In this document: in pieces, positions 43,481 through 53,988 of the stretch
Position numbering within the stretch: the stretch's first letter is position 1
Layout of the letters: each line of letters begins with the position of its first letter
NCBI GenBank assembly: GCA_021772975.1
Contig: JAJFKY010000022.1
Location: 186,001-250,000, forward strand
Reading direction: 5' to 3'
DNA length: 64,000 nucleotides
DNA from: Gammaproteobacteria bacterium
GTDB taxonomy: Bacteria; Pseudomonadota; Gammaproteobacteria; Xanthomonadales; Wenzhouxiangellaceae
The notes under the pieces: model-generated
Databases searched by the model: none
What the model saw: the letters and a program-made list of their open reading frames with translations, nothing else
What the model was told of the DNA's origin: nothing
Program-made: the position numbers and the translations under genes

Positions 43481-44308
43481 TCAGCTTAACTGCAGATTGC
43501 GCAGTATTTTGAGCGTCGCATTGGCCCGGTTCAAGGTGTAAAAATGCAATCCTCTGGCGCCGCCGGCACGTAGCTGCTCACACAGGCGGGTGACGACCTC
43601 TTCACCAAAAGCCCGGATAGAAGCGCCGTCATCACCATACCCCTGCAGGCGCCTGCGAATCCACAACGGGATTTCCGCGCCGCACATGGTTGAGAAACGC
43701 GCCAGCTGCTGATAATTGGTGATCGGCATAATGCCGGGAGTAATCGGCACCTCAATGCCATAGGCCCGGCTATCATCAAGCAGGCGGAAATAAGCATCAG
43801 CATTGAAAAAATACTGGGTAATCGCGCCATTGGCGCCCGCGCTGATCTTGTCCTTGAAATAACGCAGCTCATCGCCGAGGTTACTCGATTCGGGATGAAA
43901 TTCCGGATAACAGGCCACCTCAATAAAAAATCGCTCAGCGAATTCCTGCCGGATAAAGCGCACCAGATCCCCGGCATAGGCAAATGCGCCACTGACCGGT
44001 TTTTCATCGGGACGGTCGCCGCGCAACACCACCAGGCGGTTCACCCCGGCCTGTTGATAGGCCTGCAGCAATTCAACGATGGCCGTCTGATTGGGCGCCA
44101 TACAGGAGATATGCGGCACCGCCTGGACCGGCCAGTCGCGCTGAATCTGCAATACCGTCTGCCGGGTTCGATCCAGGGTGGAACCACCGGCGCCGAAGGT
44201 CACCGAAATATATTCCGGCGCCAGCCTGGCCAGTTTTTCCAGCGTCGATTCCAGCACCAGCTGCTGGGCCTCGTCTTTGGCAGGAAAAACCTCGAAAGAA
44301 ATCTGCAT
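43481..44308 (-). CDS. metF: Methylenetetrahydrofolate reductase
   Basis: 275 residues from the ATG at 44308; a TTG at 44314 would add two. The TIM-barrel landmarks are MQISFEVFPAKDEA, YISVTFGAGGSTLDRT, NRLVVLRGDRPDEK, GANGAITQYFFNADAYF and VPITPGIMPITNYQQL. It reduces 5,10-methylene-THF to 5-methyl-THF with FAD and NADH, feeding methionine synthesis. It is the third gene of the metK-ahcY-metF run. There is no clear ribosome site; instead a strong hairpin lies 22-58 bases before the ATG. Confidence 0.94.
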   Translation of the reverse strand: MQISFEVFPAKDEAQQLVLESTLEKLARLAPEYISVTFGAGGSTLDRTRQTVLQIQRDWPVQAVPHISCMAPNQTAIVELLQAYQQAGVNRLVVLRGDRPDEKPVSGAFAYAGDLVRFIRQEFAERFFIEVACYPEFHPESSNLGDELRYFKDKISAGANGAITQYFFNADAYFRLLDDSRAYGIEVPITPGIMPITNYQQLARFSTMCGAEIPLWIRRRLQGYGDDGASIRAFGEEVVTRLCEQLRAGGARGLHFYTLNRANATLKILRNLQLS

Positions 44309-44330
44309 ATCCAATACGGCAATATGTGCT

Positions 44331-44366
44331 CCAGCGTCTTCTCCCGCAGTGGAGAGAAGACGCTGG
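44331..44366 (-). promoter_or_regulatory. Perfect 13-bp hairpin in the ahcY-metF gap
   Basis: CCAGCGTCTTCTC (44331-44343) pairs exactly with GAGAAGACGCTGG (44354-44366) around a 10-base loop. No T run follows on the minus strand, so it is not a normal terminator. It sits between the ahcY stop and the metF ATG and may block exonucleases or shape metF translation. Confidence 0.75.
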
Positions 44367-44408
44367 ATATGGCTTATCCGCTAAACCCGGTAAATACCAC
44401 CTGGTGAT

Positions 44409-45830
44409 TTAGTAGCGATAATGGTCCGGCTTGTACGGGCCATCGACGCTGACGTGAATGTATTCCGCCTGTTCGGGCGTCAATTCAGTCAGGTTTACGC
44501 CAATGCGTTCCAGATGCAGGCGGGCGACCTTTTCATCCAGATGCTTGGGCAGCACAAACACTTCATTTTTGTAGTCATCGCCATTGTTCCACAATTCCAT
44601 CTGAGCCAGCACCTGATTGGTAAACGAGCTGGACATGACAAAACTCGGATGTCCCGTGCCGCAACCCAGATTCACCAACCGGCCTTCGGCCAGCAGAATG
44701 ATCTTGTTGCCGCTGGGGAAGGTGATGTGATCAACCTGTGGTTTGATATTTTCCCACTCGTACTTGCGAATGCCGGCCACATCAATCTCGTTGTCGAAGT
44801 GACCGATGTTGCACACAATGGCTTCGTTTTTCATGCGCTCCATATGCGCCGCGGTAATGATGTTGTAGTTACCGGTGGCGGTGACAAAAATATCCGCCTG
44901 CTCCACCACCTCATCCAGACGCACCACGCGATAACCTTCCATTGCCGCCTGCAGGGCGCAGATCGGATCGATTTCAGTAATCCAGACGGTGGCGCCAAGG
45001 CCCCGCAGTGACTGTGCGCTGCCCTTGCCGACATCACCATAACCGGCGACCACGGCCACCTTGCCGGCGATCATCACGTCGGTAGCGCGCTTGATGGCAT
45101 CCACCAGCGACTCACGGCAACCATACAGATTATCGAACTTGGATTTGGTGACCGAATCATTCACGTTGATGGCCGGGAAAGTCAGCGTGCCGGACTTTTG
45201 CATCCGATACAGCCGTGCCACGCCGGTGGTGGTTTCTTCGGTGACGCCCTGGATGGTCTTCAGGGCCTCGCCGTACCAGCCGTGCTGGGTCTGTAAACGC
45301 TTCTTGACGGAAGCATACAACGCGACTTCTTCTTCGCTGCCGGGGTTGTCCAGTACCGACGGGTCCTGTTCGGCTTTGGCGCCCAGATTCAGCAGCAGCG
45401 TGGCGTCACCACCATCGTCCAGAATCAGATTGGCGGTCTTGCCGTTGCCCCAATCGAAAATGCGATGGGTAAACTCCCAGTATTCATCCAGTGTTTCGCC
45501 TTTGAAGGCAAACACCGGTACGCCGCTGTCAGCAATAGCAGCAGCGGCATGATCCTGGGTTGAATAGATATTGCATGACGCCCAGCGCACTTCGGCGCCC
45601 AGCGCGGTCAGTGTTTCAATCAACACCGCAGTCTGGATGGTCATATGCAGGGAGCCTGCGATACGTGCGCCCTTGAGCGGTTTGCTGTCGCCAAACTCCT
45701 CACGCAACGCCATCAGACCCGGCATTTCAGTTTCAGCAATGGCCATTTCCTTGCGGCCATACTCAGCCTGGCTGATATCAGCCACATAATAATCAGGCTT
45801 GTTCTTATCAATCGATACTGCAGTACTCAT
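44409..45830 (-). CDS. ahcY: S-adenosylhomocysteine hydrolase
   Basis: 473 residues, the longer bacterial form with the roughly 40-residue insert. Landmarks: [38 protein letters not shown], the NAD site [32 protein letters not shown], and the C-terminal [11 protein letters not shown]. It splits S-adenosylhomocysteine into adenosine and homocysteine. The start has GGAGAA at good spacing. It lies 51 bp after metK. I looked for a SAH riboswitch in that gap and saw none. Confidence 0.97.
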   Translation of the reverse strand: MSTAVSIDKNKPDYYVADISQAEYGRKEMAIAETEMPGLMALREEFGDSKPLKGARIAGSLHMTIQTAVLIETLTALGAEVRWASCNIYSTQDHAAAAIADSGVPVFAFKGETLDEYWEFTHRIFDWGNGKTANLILDDGGDATLLLNLGAKAEQDPSVLDNPGSEEEVALYASVKKRLQTQHGWYGEALKTIQGVTEETTTGVARLYRMQKSGTLTFPAINVNDSVTKSKFDNLYGCRESLVDAIKRATDVMIAGKVAVVAGYGDVGKGSAQSLRGLGATVWITEIDPICALQAAMEGYRVVRLDEVVEQADIFVTATGNYNIITAAHMERMKNEAIVCNIGHFDNEIDVAGIRKYEWENIKPQVDHITFPSGNKIILLAEGRLVNLGCGTGHPSFVMSSSFTNQVLAQMELWNNGDDYKNEVFVLPKHLDEKVARLHLERIGVNLTELTPEQAEYIHVSVDGPYKPDHYRY

Positions 45831-45881
45831 TAAATTATTCTCCAGCTAAGTTGTGGTGTTCTGTTGCGGGCCGGCGTCAGG

Positions 45882-47060
45882 TCAGAGGACCGCCGCCAGC
45901 GCCTCGGCTTTATCAGTGCGCTCCCAGCTGACCCCCAGGTCCTCACGGCCCATGTGTCCGTAAGCGGCGGTTGGCTGGTAGATGGGTTTGATCAGGTCCA
46001 GCATGTTCAGAATGCCGTAGGGGCGCAGATCGAAATGTTCGCGAATCAGTGCTTCGATACGGTGATCATCCAGTTTCCCGGTGCCAAAGGTATCCACACT
46101 GATGGAGGTCGGCTGCGCAACGCCGATCGCGTAGGAAACCTGGATTTCACACTTGTCCGCCAGTCCGGCGGCAACGATGTTCTTGGCCACATAACGGCAT
46201 GCGTAGGCGGCTGACCGATCGACTTTGGAAGGATCTTTACCGGAAAATGCGCCACCGCCATGCCGGGCCATACCACCGTAGGTATCGACGATAATCTTGC
46301 GCCCGGTCAAACCGGCGTCGCCGACCGGCCCGCCAATGATGAACTGGCCGGTTGGATTGATATGAAACTGGGTATTGCCATCCAGCCAGTCACCCGGCAG
46401 CACCGGCTTGATGATGTGCTCCATCACCAACTCGTGCAGTTGTGTCTGACTGATATCGGGGCTGTGCTGGGTGGATAATACTACCGCATCAATGCCGACC
46501 GGCTTGCCGTTCTGGTAACGGAAAGTCACCTGGCTTTTAGCATCCGGCCGCAGATAACGCTGCCCGTCGCTATGGGTCCGGCGGACTTCCGCCTGCTTTT
46601 TGACCAGCTCATGCGAGTAGTAAATCGGCGCGGGCATCAGCACCGGCGTTTCACTGCTGGCGTAACCGAACATCAGCCCCTGATCACCGGCGCCCTGTTC
46701 TTCCGGGGCCTTACGGTCTACGCCCTGGGCAATATCCGGCGACTGCTTGCCGATGATATTAATAACGCCACAGGTGTTGCCGTCAAAACCGACTTCAGAC
46801 GAGTCATAACCGATATCGACGATCACCTTGCGGATCAGCTCTTCCAGATCAACCCAGGCAGTGGTGGTGATTTCACCCCCCACGATCGCCACACCGGTTT
46901 TCACAAAGGTCTCGCAGGCTACCCGGGCAGACTTGTCCTGCTCGAGAATCGCATCCAGGATAGCATCGGAAATCTGGTCGGCCAGCTTGTCAGGATGACC
47001 TTCGCTGACTGACTCGGAAGTAAACAGGTAGTTATCAACGGGATAACCGCTCATGGGCAT
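45882..47060 (-). CDS. metK: S-adenosylmethionine synthetase
   Basis: 392 residues from the ATG at 47060, which has AAGGA five bases before it; another ATG at 47054 is possible. Landmarks are [32 protein letters not shown], and [20 protein letters not shown]. It makes SAM from methionine and ATP. It heads the metK-ahcY-metF run, which makes SAM, recovers homocysteine and supplies the methyl donor for its remethylation. A strong promoter lies directly upstream. Confidence 0.97.
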   Translation of the reverse strand: MPMSGYPVDNYLFTSESVSEGHPDKLADQISDAILDAILEQDKSARVACETFVKTGVAIVGGEITTTAWVDLEELIRKVIVDIGYDSSEVGFDGNTCGVINIIGKQSPDIAQGVDRKAPEEQGAGDQGLMFGYASSETPVLMPAPIYYSHELVKKQAEVRRTHSDGQRYLRPDAKSQVTFRYQNGKPVGIDAVVLSTQHSPDISQTQLHELVMEHIIKPVLPGDWLDGNTQFHINPTGQFIIGGPVGDAGLTGRKIIVDTYGGMARHGGGAFSGKDPSKVDRSAAYACRYVAKNIVAAGLADKCEIQVSYAIGVAQPTSISVDTFGTGKLDDHRIEALIREHFDLRPYGILNMLDLIKPIYQPTAAYGHMGREDLGVSWERTDKAEALAAVL

Positions 47061-47088
47061 ATATCCTTCAATCCGTATAGAAAGATAT

Positions 47089-47117
47089 ATTCTACCCAGT
47101 TTATTGTTTAATACCAA
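47089..47117 (-). promoter_or_regulatory. Sigma-70 promoter of metK
   Basis: TTGGTA and TAGAAT are spaced by 17 bases on the minus strand. Transcription would start near 47082, giving a leader of about 22 bases, too short for a riboswitch. Confidence 0.75.
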
Positions 47118-47210
47118 TTAAATCAGCCAATCAATCCCCAATCAGCTGGTTACTCGAGCAGCCTGAGGCTACAATGCGCTGCTGGCCTGTGCGGTTTTTG
47201 GATAATTATT

Positions 47211-48707
47211 ATGAGTAGAACCATCGCGAACGCTTTCGTCAATAACTTCCTGGGCAACGCATCCACCTGGTACAAATTGACCATCATTGCGTTTCTGCTT
47301 ATCAATCCCATTGTGTGGCAGATCAACGGCTTTCTCGCTGGCTGGGTACTGGTGCTGGAGTTTATCTTCTGTCTGGCAATGGCGCTGAGGTGTTACCCGC
47401 TGCAACCGGGCGGACTGCTGGCCATGGAAGCGGTGATTCTGGGCATGACCAGTCCGGAAACCGTGTTTATGGAAGCCGAGCACAACTTCGAGGTCATTTT
47501 ACTGCTGATCTTTATGGTGGCCGGCATCTTTTTCCTCAAAAACATGCTGTTGTTCGTGTTTACCAAGATTCTGCTGGGGGTACGCTCCAAGGCCCTGCTA
47601 TCGTTGTTATTCTGCTTTGTGGCGGCTTTTCTGTCCGCCTTCCTGGACGCATTGACCGTTACCGCGGTAGTCATCGCGGTAGCCGCGGGTTTCTATGGTG
47701 TGTATCACAAGGTGTCATCCGGCAAGGGCTTTGACAGTGATCATGACCATGCTGACGATTCAGGCATCGGCAATGAAACCAAGAATGACCTGGAGCAGTT
47801 CCGCTCATTTCTGCGTAACCTGATGATGCATGCCGCGATCGGCACCGCGCTGGGCGGGGTGACCACCCTGGTCGGCGAGCCACAGAATCTGTTGATTGCC
47901 AACGTGGCCGGTTGGGAGTTCATGGAATTTTTCATGCGCATGTCGCATATCACCATGCCGGTACTGGTCGCCGGCCTGTTGACCTGTCTGGTGGTTGAGA
48001 AAGCCAAGCTGTTTGGTTACGGCACCGAAATTCCGCTGGCTGCCCGCCGTATTCTGGAAGAATCCGATCGCATTGAGGGTGAAAAACGCACCCCGGATCA
48101 GAAGGCGGCGATTATTGCTCAAGCCCTGGTTGCCATATTCCTGGTGGTGGCGCTGGCGTTTCACTGGGCGTCGGTCGGCATTATCGGTCTGGCGGTTATC
48201 GTGCTGGCCACCACCTTTACCGGTATCATCCAGGAACATCGCCTGGGTCATGCGTTTGAGGAAGCCTTACCGTTTACAGCACTGCTGGTGGTGTTTTTTG
48301 CCATTGTCGGGGTGATCCATGACCAGCATCTGTTCACGCCGATTATTGAATACGTATTCAGCCTGCCGCTGGAATCCCAGGCACCGGTTTTCTATATGGC
48401 CAACGGTTTTCTGTCGATGATTAGTGACAATGTTTTCGTCGCCACTGTGTATATCAATGAAATCAAGGCGGCGCTGGATGCCGGCAGCATCAGCCGCGAG
48501 CATTTTGAAGTGCTGGCGGTGGCGGTCAATACCGGCACCAATATTCCCAGCGTCGCGACCCCCAATGGCCAGGCCGCTTTTCTGTTTCTGCTGACCTCCG
48601 CGCTGGCGCCGCTGATTCGCCTGTCCTACATCAAAATGGTCATCCTGGCTTTGCCTTATACCATCGTGATGAGCATCGTCGGTTTGCTGGCCACTATTTA
48701 CCTGTAA
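47211..48707 (+). CDS. nhaB: Na+/H+ antiporter NhaB
   Basis: 498 residues, about 12 membrane helices. NhaB landmarks are [80 protein letters not shown] and [20 protein letters not shown]. It exports Na+ in exchange for protons, which fits a salt-exposed organism. It is the first gene of a tight plus-strand run with a small protein, a Rieske protein and ilvE. Confidence 0.95.
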   Translation: MSRTIANAFVNNFLGNASTWYKLTIIAFLLINPIVWQINGFLAGWVLVLEFIFCLAMALRCYPLQPGGLLAMEAVILGMTSPETVFMEAEHNFEVILLLIFMVAGIFFLKNMLLFVFTKILLGVRSKALLSLLFCFVAAFLSAFLDALTVTAVVIAVAAGFYGVYHKVSSGKGFDSDHDHADDSGIGNETKNDLEQFRSFLRNLMMHAAIGTALGGVTTLVGEPQNLLIANVAGWEFMEFFMRMSHITMPVLVAGLLTCLVVEKAKLFGYGTEIPLAARRILEESDRIEGEKRTPDQKAAIIAQALVAIFLVVALAFHWASVGIIGLAVIVLATTFTGIIQEHRLGHAFEEALPFTALLVVFFAIVGVIHDQHLFTPIIEYVFSLPLESQAPVFYMANGFLSMISDNVFVATVYINEIKAALDAGSISREHFEVLAVAVNTGTNIPSVATPNGQAAFLFLLTSALAPLIRLSYIKMVILALPYTIVMSIVGLLATIYL

Positions 48708-48722
48708 GCAGTTATCGGTCAG

Positions 48723-49064
48723 ATGCCTCAGGACAGCGATTTTCAGCAGCATACGCCACCGAGCCGTTGGGAGATGCTCAGGCATCTGCTGTATTTTCAG
48801 CTTAAACTGATACTGGACGGTCTACGCGATGCCGCATTGATACCGGTATCAATTGTTGCCGGCCTGGCAGGATTTTTCCTGCGCCGGCAAGACCCGTGGC
48901 TGTGGTACCGTGAGGTACTGCACTGGGGCCGTGCCACCGATCGCTGGATTGATCTGTTTGATATCCACGCGGATGAGCCCAAGCCTGATTTTGACGACCT
49001 GATGGAGCAAACCCGGCAACGCCTGGATAGCCGGCACGACCACAAACCCGGTTCGGAACAGTGA
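48723..49064 (+). CDS. Small conserved membrane-associated protein of unknown function
   Basis: 113 residues, 15 bp after nhaB. A helical stretch (YFQLKLILDGLRDAALIPVS) leads into one hydrophobic segment (about 41-56, IPVSIVAGLAGFFLRR). The polar C-terminal half has WLWYREVLHWGRATDRWIDL, which looks conserved, and then an acidic tail. No family name recognised. Its stop overlaps the GTG start of the Rieske gene by 4 bp, so the two are translationally coupled. Confidence 0.75.
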   Translation: MPQDSDFQQHTPPSRWEMLRHLLYFQLKLILDGLRDAALIPVSIVAGLAGFFLRRQDPWLWYREVLHWGRATDRWIDLFDIHADEPKPDFDDLMEQTRQRLDSRHDHKPGSEQ

Positions 49065-49399
49065 CCACCACGCCTTACCTGAATGAGCTGCCCGAACGGC
49101 AGCCGGTGGCTTACGCGGACGAGCAATTACCCGCCGAAGTCATTTTGATCAGAACCGGCCAGCAGGTTAATGCCTGGTTGAATATCTGCCCGCACCAGGG
49201 ACGGCCATTGAATTACGCCCCCAACAAATTTTTGCAGACGCCGGACGGCTACCTGATGTGTGCCGCGCACGGCGCAACCTTTGATATGCAATCGGGCATA
49301 TGCGTCAACGGTCCCTGCAAGGGTATCAGTCTCAAAGCCGTGCCGGTTGCCATAAATCCGCACGGACAATTACAACTTAACGCGCCTGAAGCGCATTAA
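49061..49399 (+). CDS. Rieske [2Fe-2S] protein
   Basis: 112 residues with a GTG start overlapping the previous stop (GTGA). The cluster ligands are visible in NICPHQGRPL (CxH) and LMCAAHGATFD (CxxxH form rather than CxxH: Cys-Ala-Ala-His). The rest is the small Rieske beta fold (YLNELPERQPVAYADEQLPA at the start, ISLKAVPVAINPHGQLQL at the end). It is soluble with no signal peptide, like ferredoxin-type components, so it should carry electrons in the cytoplasm. The partner oxygenase or reductase is not in this window. Confidence 0.9.
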   Translation: MTTTPYLNELPERQPVAYADEQLPAEVILIRTGQQVNAWLNICPHQGRPLNYAPNKFLQTPDGYLMCAAHGATFDMQSGICVNGPCKGISLKAVPVAINPHGQLQLNAPEAH

Positions 49400-49420
49400 T
49401 CGCTTTACACGGAAACAGCC

Positions 49421-50428
49421 ATGACCATTGCTTTTGGAGCCAATTTCGCACCGCATCTGACCGTATGCCGCTATCAGGATGGCGCCTGGTCCGATGTGTC
49501 ACTGCAATCCGCCGAGTCCATGACACTGCACCCGGCCAGTCACGTACTGCATTATTCCAGCAGTTGTTTCGAAGGCCTGAAGGCCTATCGGCGCGATGAT
49601 GGCGGCGTGCATATATTCCGTCTGGCTACCCATATCCGGCGTTTACAGAACAGTGCGCGCCTGCTGCATCTGCCGTTACCCGAAGCCAGTCTGCTGGAGC
49701 AGATGATCGAGCAGGTGGTGCGCGAGCAGTTGGAACTGGTCCCGGAGTTTCCCGGCTCCCTGTATCTGCGTCCAACGCTGATCGGGATTGACGAAAACGT
49801 CGGCAGCGCCGGCAAAGCTTCCAGCGACGCCATCCTGTACACCCTGGCCTCTCCGGTGGAAGATTACTTCGGCGGCAACAAGAAAACCCTGCGATTAATG
49901 GTGGACGATCAGAATATGCGCACCACCCCGACCTTCGGGCAGGCCAAAACCGGTGGTAATTACGCGGCGGCGTTGCGTTTTATCGCGCATGCCAAAACCG
50001 AATACGATTGTGATCAGGTGCTGTTCTGTCCGGGCGGTGATGTGCAGGAAACCGGCGCCGCCAATTTTTTCCTGATCCGTGACAATACGCTGATCACTAA
50101 ACCGCTGGACGGCAGCATTCTGCCCGGTGTAACCCGCGATTCACTATTGACGCTGGGCAAAGAGCTGGGCTATAAGATTGAAGAGCGTGACTTCAGCGTG
50201 ACCGAATTACTGGAATCAGCCGAACGTGCTGAGTGCGCTCTGTCAGGCACCGCCGCGGTGTTGACCGCCGTTGGCGAGCTGGTACATAACGGTAAAACCT
50301 ACCCTATCGGCGACCGCCAGGTCGGTCCGCACACCCGCAAATTACGCCATGCTCTGACGGACATCCAGCGAGGCAATAACGCGGACTATCAGCACTGGCT
50401 GCATCCGTTAACTCAGCCTCGCCATTGA
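49421..50428 (+). CDS. ilvE: Branched-chain amino acid aminotransferase
   Basis: 335 residues. The PLP Lys lies in the FGQAKTGGNYAAALRF segment. Other fold IV marks are HYSSSCFEGLKAYRRDDGGV, SLYLRPTLIGIDENVG, VQETGAANFFLIRDNTLIT and ILPGVTRDSLLTLGKELGY. It moves the amino group between Glu and leucine, isoleucine or valine. It is the last gene of the nhaB run, 21 bp after the Rieske gene. The length suits the longer, eukaryote-like BCAT subgroup. Confidence 0.93.
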   Translation: MTIAFGANFAPHLTVCRYQDGAWSDVSLQSAESMTLHPASHVLHYSSSCFEGLKAYRRDDGGVHIFRLATHIRRLQNSARLLHLPLPEASLLEQMIEQVVREQLELVPEFPGSLYLRPTLIGIDENVGSAGKASSDAILYTLASPVEDYFGGNKKTLRLMVDDQNMRTTPTFGQAKTGGNYAAALRFIAHAKTEYDCDQVLFCPGGDVQETGAANFFLIRDNTLITKPLDGSILPGVTRDSLLTLGKELGYKIEERDFSVTELLESAERAECALSGTAAVLTAVGELVHNGKTYPIGDRQVGPHTRKLRHALTDIQRGNNADYQHWLHPLTQPRH

Positions 50429-50588
50429 TAGAGCATGGAAGATCCGGTGGCGGCTTGCGCGGCAACAATCTGACCCGCCCATAAAAAATAAACTTTTGCC
50501 ATGGGAAGAGTGCTGCCAGTATTGAAGGTATCCCGGTTAAATGGACGACGGCGGCGCTAAGCAAGCCCGGCTTGAACAGCCATATGAC

Positions 50589-52412
50589 TTAATAAAGCCA
50601 GTTAATCATCGCCACCAGCACCGCAATAAACAATACGCTCAGACCGATACCGGCCCGCATAAAGTCGGCCACGCGGTAATTGCCCGGCCCCATGGTCAGT
50701 GCGTTGACCTGATGGGTGGGCAATAAGAATGCATTGGAAGTCGCCAGCACCACCGTCAAAGCCATGGCGGCCGGGTCGGTGTTGGTGCTGATGGCAATAT
50801 TGATCGCCAGCGGCACCAGGATAATGGTCGCGCCGACATTGGACATCATCAAGGTAAACAGTGTCGCCAGCAGCGCCAGGGTAATCTGCAACACCAGCGG
50901 TGATACGTCGCCCAGTAGCGCCAGCAGGCCTTCCGCCAGCCAGGCCGCGGTGGCGGTTGCTTCCATCGCATTACCCAGCGGAATCAGACAGGCCAGCAAA
51001 AACACGGTTTTCCAGCTGACCGCGGCATAGGCCTCATCCATACTCAGCACGCCGCTCAGCACCATGCCGATCGCACCGACCAGCAGCGCCAGCGATAAAC
51101 GCAGATCGGTGAACAGCACCAGGCTCAATGCGACCGCGAAAAACAATAAGGCATAACTGACTTTTTGCGGACGGGCCTCATCTTTGGGTAAGTCCGACGC
51201 CACCAGAAAATCCCGGTCCTTATCCAGCATCGCCAGATCTTTCCAGCTGGAATGACTGACCAGACAATCACCCGATTCCAGCCTGACGTTGCGCAGTTCC
51301 TCGGTGATAATTTCACCCCGCCGGTTAACCGCCAGCACGCTGATACCAAAGCGGCTGCGCAAGCGCGCTTCACCGATGGTTGAGCCGATCAAACGCGAGG
51401 CCGGTGGAATGACCACTTCGGTAATTCCGGCCAGGGCCGGATTAAATAAATGCCCGAAGGTACGCAACCGTGGCTGCAGGCGGCATTCCTGTTTCTGGCA
51501 AAATTCCGTGACTTTCTCACGGGTACCCATCACCCCCAGAATGGTACCCACCCAGATCATGTCCTCTGACGGCGGCGCCAATCGCGGTGCTTCGGTATTG
51601 CGAATCGCCAGAATCAGCGGGCAGCCGGTTATTTTTTCCGCATCGCCGATTTTCATTCCCACCAGCGGACTGTCCATGGTCACCAGCAGTTCAAAAATGT
51701 CGCCGCGAATACCATAGACATCGGCAAAATAGGTTTTCGGTCGCTTGTTGCCGCCGGTGACGGTTTTGACCGCCGGCAGAATAAACCGGCCCAGCAGCAA
51801 AAAATAAACGATGCCCATAGCGATCAGCGCGATACCTATCGGGGTGACGTCAAACAACCCAAACGCCTCCAGCGAACTGGCGCCTGGCGGCAGCGAGCGG
51901 TTAGCGTTCGCGATCAGATCATTGAGCAGGATCAAGGGCGAAGAACCGACCAGCGTCAAGGTGCCGCCCAGAATCGCACAGTATCCCATCGGCAGTAACA
52001 ACCGCGACTGCGGAATGCTGGTGCGCGCGGAAATCCGGCTGACCAGCGGAATAAACAGTGCTGCTGCGCCGACGTTCTGCATAAATCCGGAAATCACCGC
52101 CACGCTGCCCGATATCATGGCCATGATACGCCGCTCGGTACGCCCGCCCAGCTTGACGATCAGCGCCGCCACCACCGTCATCGCGCCGGTACGATCCAGA
52201 CCGGCGCCCAGGATCATCACCGCGATCACGGAAATGACCGCATTGGAAGAAAATCCGTCAAACAATTGTCCCGAAGGCACCAGCCCCAGCAGACCCAGAA
52301 TAACCAGCACCAGCACCGCGGTGACATCCACCCGCACCAGTTCGGTGATAAACAGGGCTGCGGCCATCACCAGCACCCCCAGAACCAGCATCATCTCAGT
52401 GGTTAATTCCAT
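50589..52412 (-). CDS. SLC13-type permease with central TrkA-C domains
   Basis: 607 residues. Membrane helices occupy about 5-200 and 410-607. Between them are two soluble TrkA-C-like domains (IRGDIFELLVTMDSPLVGMK and GITEVVIPPASRLIGSTIGE). FGLFDVTPIGIALIAMGIVY and TVVLATSNAFLLPTHQVNAL are typical of the DASS/SLC13 group. Family members import di- or tricarboxylates or sulfate with Na+. The substrate is not clear, but the nearby sulfur genes make sulfate one possibility. It starts 15 bp after trmB and ends the algH-trmB run. Confidence 0.88.
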   Translation of the reverse strand: MELTTEMMLVLGVLVMAAALFITELVRVDVTAVLVLVILGLLGLVPSGQLFDGFSSNAVISVIAVMILGAGLDRTGAMTVVAALIVKLGGRTERRIMAMISGSVAVISGFMQNVGAAALFIPLVSRISARTSIPQSRLLLPMGYCAILGGTLTLVGSSPLILLNDLIANANRSLPPGASSLEAFGLFDVTPIGIALIAMGIVYFLLLGRFILPAVKTVTGGNKRPKTYFADVYGIRGDIFELLVTMDSPLVGMKIGDAEKITGCPLILAIRNTEAPRLAPPSEDMIWVGTILGVMGTREKVTEFCQKQECRLQPRLRTFGHLFNPALAGITEVVIPPASRLIGSTIGEARLRSRFGISVLAVNRRGEIITEELRNVRLESGDCLVSHSSWKDLAMLDKDRDFLVASDLPKDEARPQKVSYALLFFAVALSLVLFTDLRLSLALLVGAIGMVLSGVLSMDEAYAAVSWKTVFLLACLIPLGNAMEATATAAWLAEGLLALLGDVSPLVLQITLALLATLFTLMMSNVGATIILVPLAINIAISTNTDPAAMALTVVLATSNAFLLPTHQVNALTMGPGNYRVADFMRAGIGLSVLFIAVLVAMINWLY

Positions 52413-52427
52413 TATTTCGGGGGCCTG

Positions 52428-53129
52428 CTAATCGTCTTGCTTGCGCGTCAGCAGTAAATCATACACTGCATGTCCCAGCCGATGTCCGCGACGCTCGAAT
52501 TTGGTCAGCGGGCGCGAGGCGGGACGCTCGCTGTAGCGACCATCACCGGCCTGGTTGACGAACGCCGGGTGCGCATCCGTCACCGCCAGCATGTGCGCCG
52601 CGTAGGGCGCCCAGTCGGTGGCCAGATGCAGACCGCCGCCAGGCTTGAGCAAGCCGGCAATAATGTCCAGAAATTCGGTTTGTACCAGGCGCCGTTTATG
52701 ATGACGTTTTTTGTGCCACGGGTCGGGAAAAAAAACCTGCACGCCTGACAGGCTGGCCGGCGGCAGACGCTCACAGATAACATCCATCGCATCCTGAATG
52801 ATCACCCGCACATTCGACAGTTCCAGTTCCGCGATTCGCAACAGCAAATGCCCTGCACCGGGACGATGTACTTCAATCCCCAGATAATTCCGGTCGGGAT
52901 TGTCGAGTGCATTCTGGGCCAATGATTCGCCATTGCCGAAGCCGATCTCCAGAATAACCGGATGGGTGTTGCCGAACACCTGATCCAGGTCGATGAGATC
53001 GCTGTCCGCGCTGATACCAAACCGTGGAAACCAATGCTCCAGTGCGTGCTGCTGACCCTGGGTCAGCCGACCCTGACGCCGTACAAAGCTACGCAGCGTG
53101 CGTATTTTGGGAGGCTTGGCGGACGACAT
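52428..53129 (-). CDS. trmB: tRNA (guanine-N7-)-methyltransferase
   Basis: 233 residues. The SAM site is PVILEIGFGNGESLAQNA and the family signature is VQVFFPDPWHKKRHHKRRLV. LKPGGGLHLATDWAPYAAHM and LTKFERRGHRLGHAVYDLLL complete the fold. It methylates G46 in the tRNA variable loop. It follows thiG by 24 bp, the order known from Pseudomonas. Confidence 0.96.
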   Translation of the reverse strand: MSSAKPPKIRTLRSFVRRQGRLTQGQQHALEHWFPRFGISADSDLIDLDQVFGNTHPVILEIGFGNGESLAQNALDNPDRNYLGIEVHRPGAGHLLLRIAELELSNVRVIIQDAMDVICERLPPASLSGVQVFFPDPWHKKRHHKRRLVQTEFLDIIAGLLKPGGGLHLATDWAPYAAHMLAVTDAHPAFVNQAGDGRYSERPASRPLTKFERRGHRLGHAVYDLLLTRKQDD

Positions 53130-53153
53130 TGCGGGCCTGACGGTAAGCAGTAT

Positions 53154-53963
53154 TTAGCCGATTAACCCATCAATGGGTGAGGACGCGCTGGCGAAGCGCT
53201 TCCGGGGAATACGGCCGGCGCGATAAGCCAGCCGGCCGGCCTGGATCGCCAGACGCATGGCGTGCGCCATGGCCACCGGATCGCGCGCGCCGGCAATGGC
53301 GGTATTCATCAATACGCCATCGCAACCCAACTCCATCGCTACTGCCGCATCTGAGGCCGTCCCAACCCCGGCATCCACCAGAATCGGCACCGTGGCTTCT
53401 TCCACAATGGTCATGATGTTATAGCGATTCTGAATACCCAGGCCGGAACCGATCGGCGCCGCCAGAGGCATCACCGCGACACAACCCATGTCCGCCAGAC
53501 GGCGGGCGACGATCGGATCGTCATTGGTGTATACCATCACATCGAAATCATCCCGGATCAGAATCTCAGCGGCTTCCAGCGTGGCACTGATATCCGGAAA
53601 CAGCGTCTTCTGATCGCCCAGTACTTCCAGCTTGACCAGCTTATGTCCATTCAGCAGTTCCCGCGCCAGCTGGCAGGTGCGGACCGCATCCTGGGCGGTA
53701 TAGCATCCGGCGGTGTTCGGCAGGATGGTAAATTCATCCGGCGGCAGTACTTCCAGCAGACTCGGCTCAGCGGGGTCCTGACCGATATTGGTGCGGCGGA
53801 TCGCCACTGTGACAATAGCCGCACCGGCGGCCAGCGTGGCGGCACGGGTTTCCCGCAGATCACGGTATTTACCGGTACCGGTCAGTAAACGTGAGGTATA
53901 GGTGGTGCCGGCAATCTCCAGAAGATCATCGGCACAGTCGGCGGGTGGGTTTGATTCAAGCAT
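53154..53963 (-). CDS. thiG: Thiazole synthase
   Basis: 269 residues. The catalytic Lys lies in [18 protein letters not shown]. Other marks: [42 protein letters not shown] and [20 protein letters not shown]. It joins deoxyxylulose phosphate, dehydroglycine and the ThiS thiocarboxylate to build the thiazole of thiamine. It directly follows thiS (25 bp). Confidence 0.97.
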   Translation of the reverse strand: MLESNPPADCADDLLEIAGTTYTSRLLTGTGKYRDLRETRAATLAAGAAIVTVAIRRTNIGQDPAEPSLLEVLPPDEFTILPNTAGCYTAQDAVRTCQLARELLNGHKLVKLEVLGDQKTLFPDISATLEAAEILIRDDFDVMVYTNDDPIVARRLADMGCVAVMPLAAPIGSGLGIQNRYNIMTIVEEATVPILVDAGVGTASDAAVAMELGCDGVLMNTAIAGARDPVAMAHAMRLAIQAGRLAYRAGRIPRKRFASASSPIDGLIG

Positions 53964-53988
53964 GGTTCAGAACAATCCGGGTCTGGGG

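Noticed and set aside
44331-44366. Rho-independent terminator after ahcY
   Set aside because: The stem is strong but the minus strand after it reads AGCACATATT, with no T run.
45831-45881. SAH or SAM riboswitch before ahcY or metK
   Set aside because: The ahcY gap is 51 bp with no matching fold, and the metK promoter leaves a leader of only about 22 bases.
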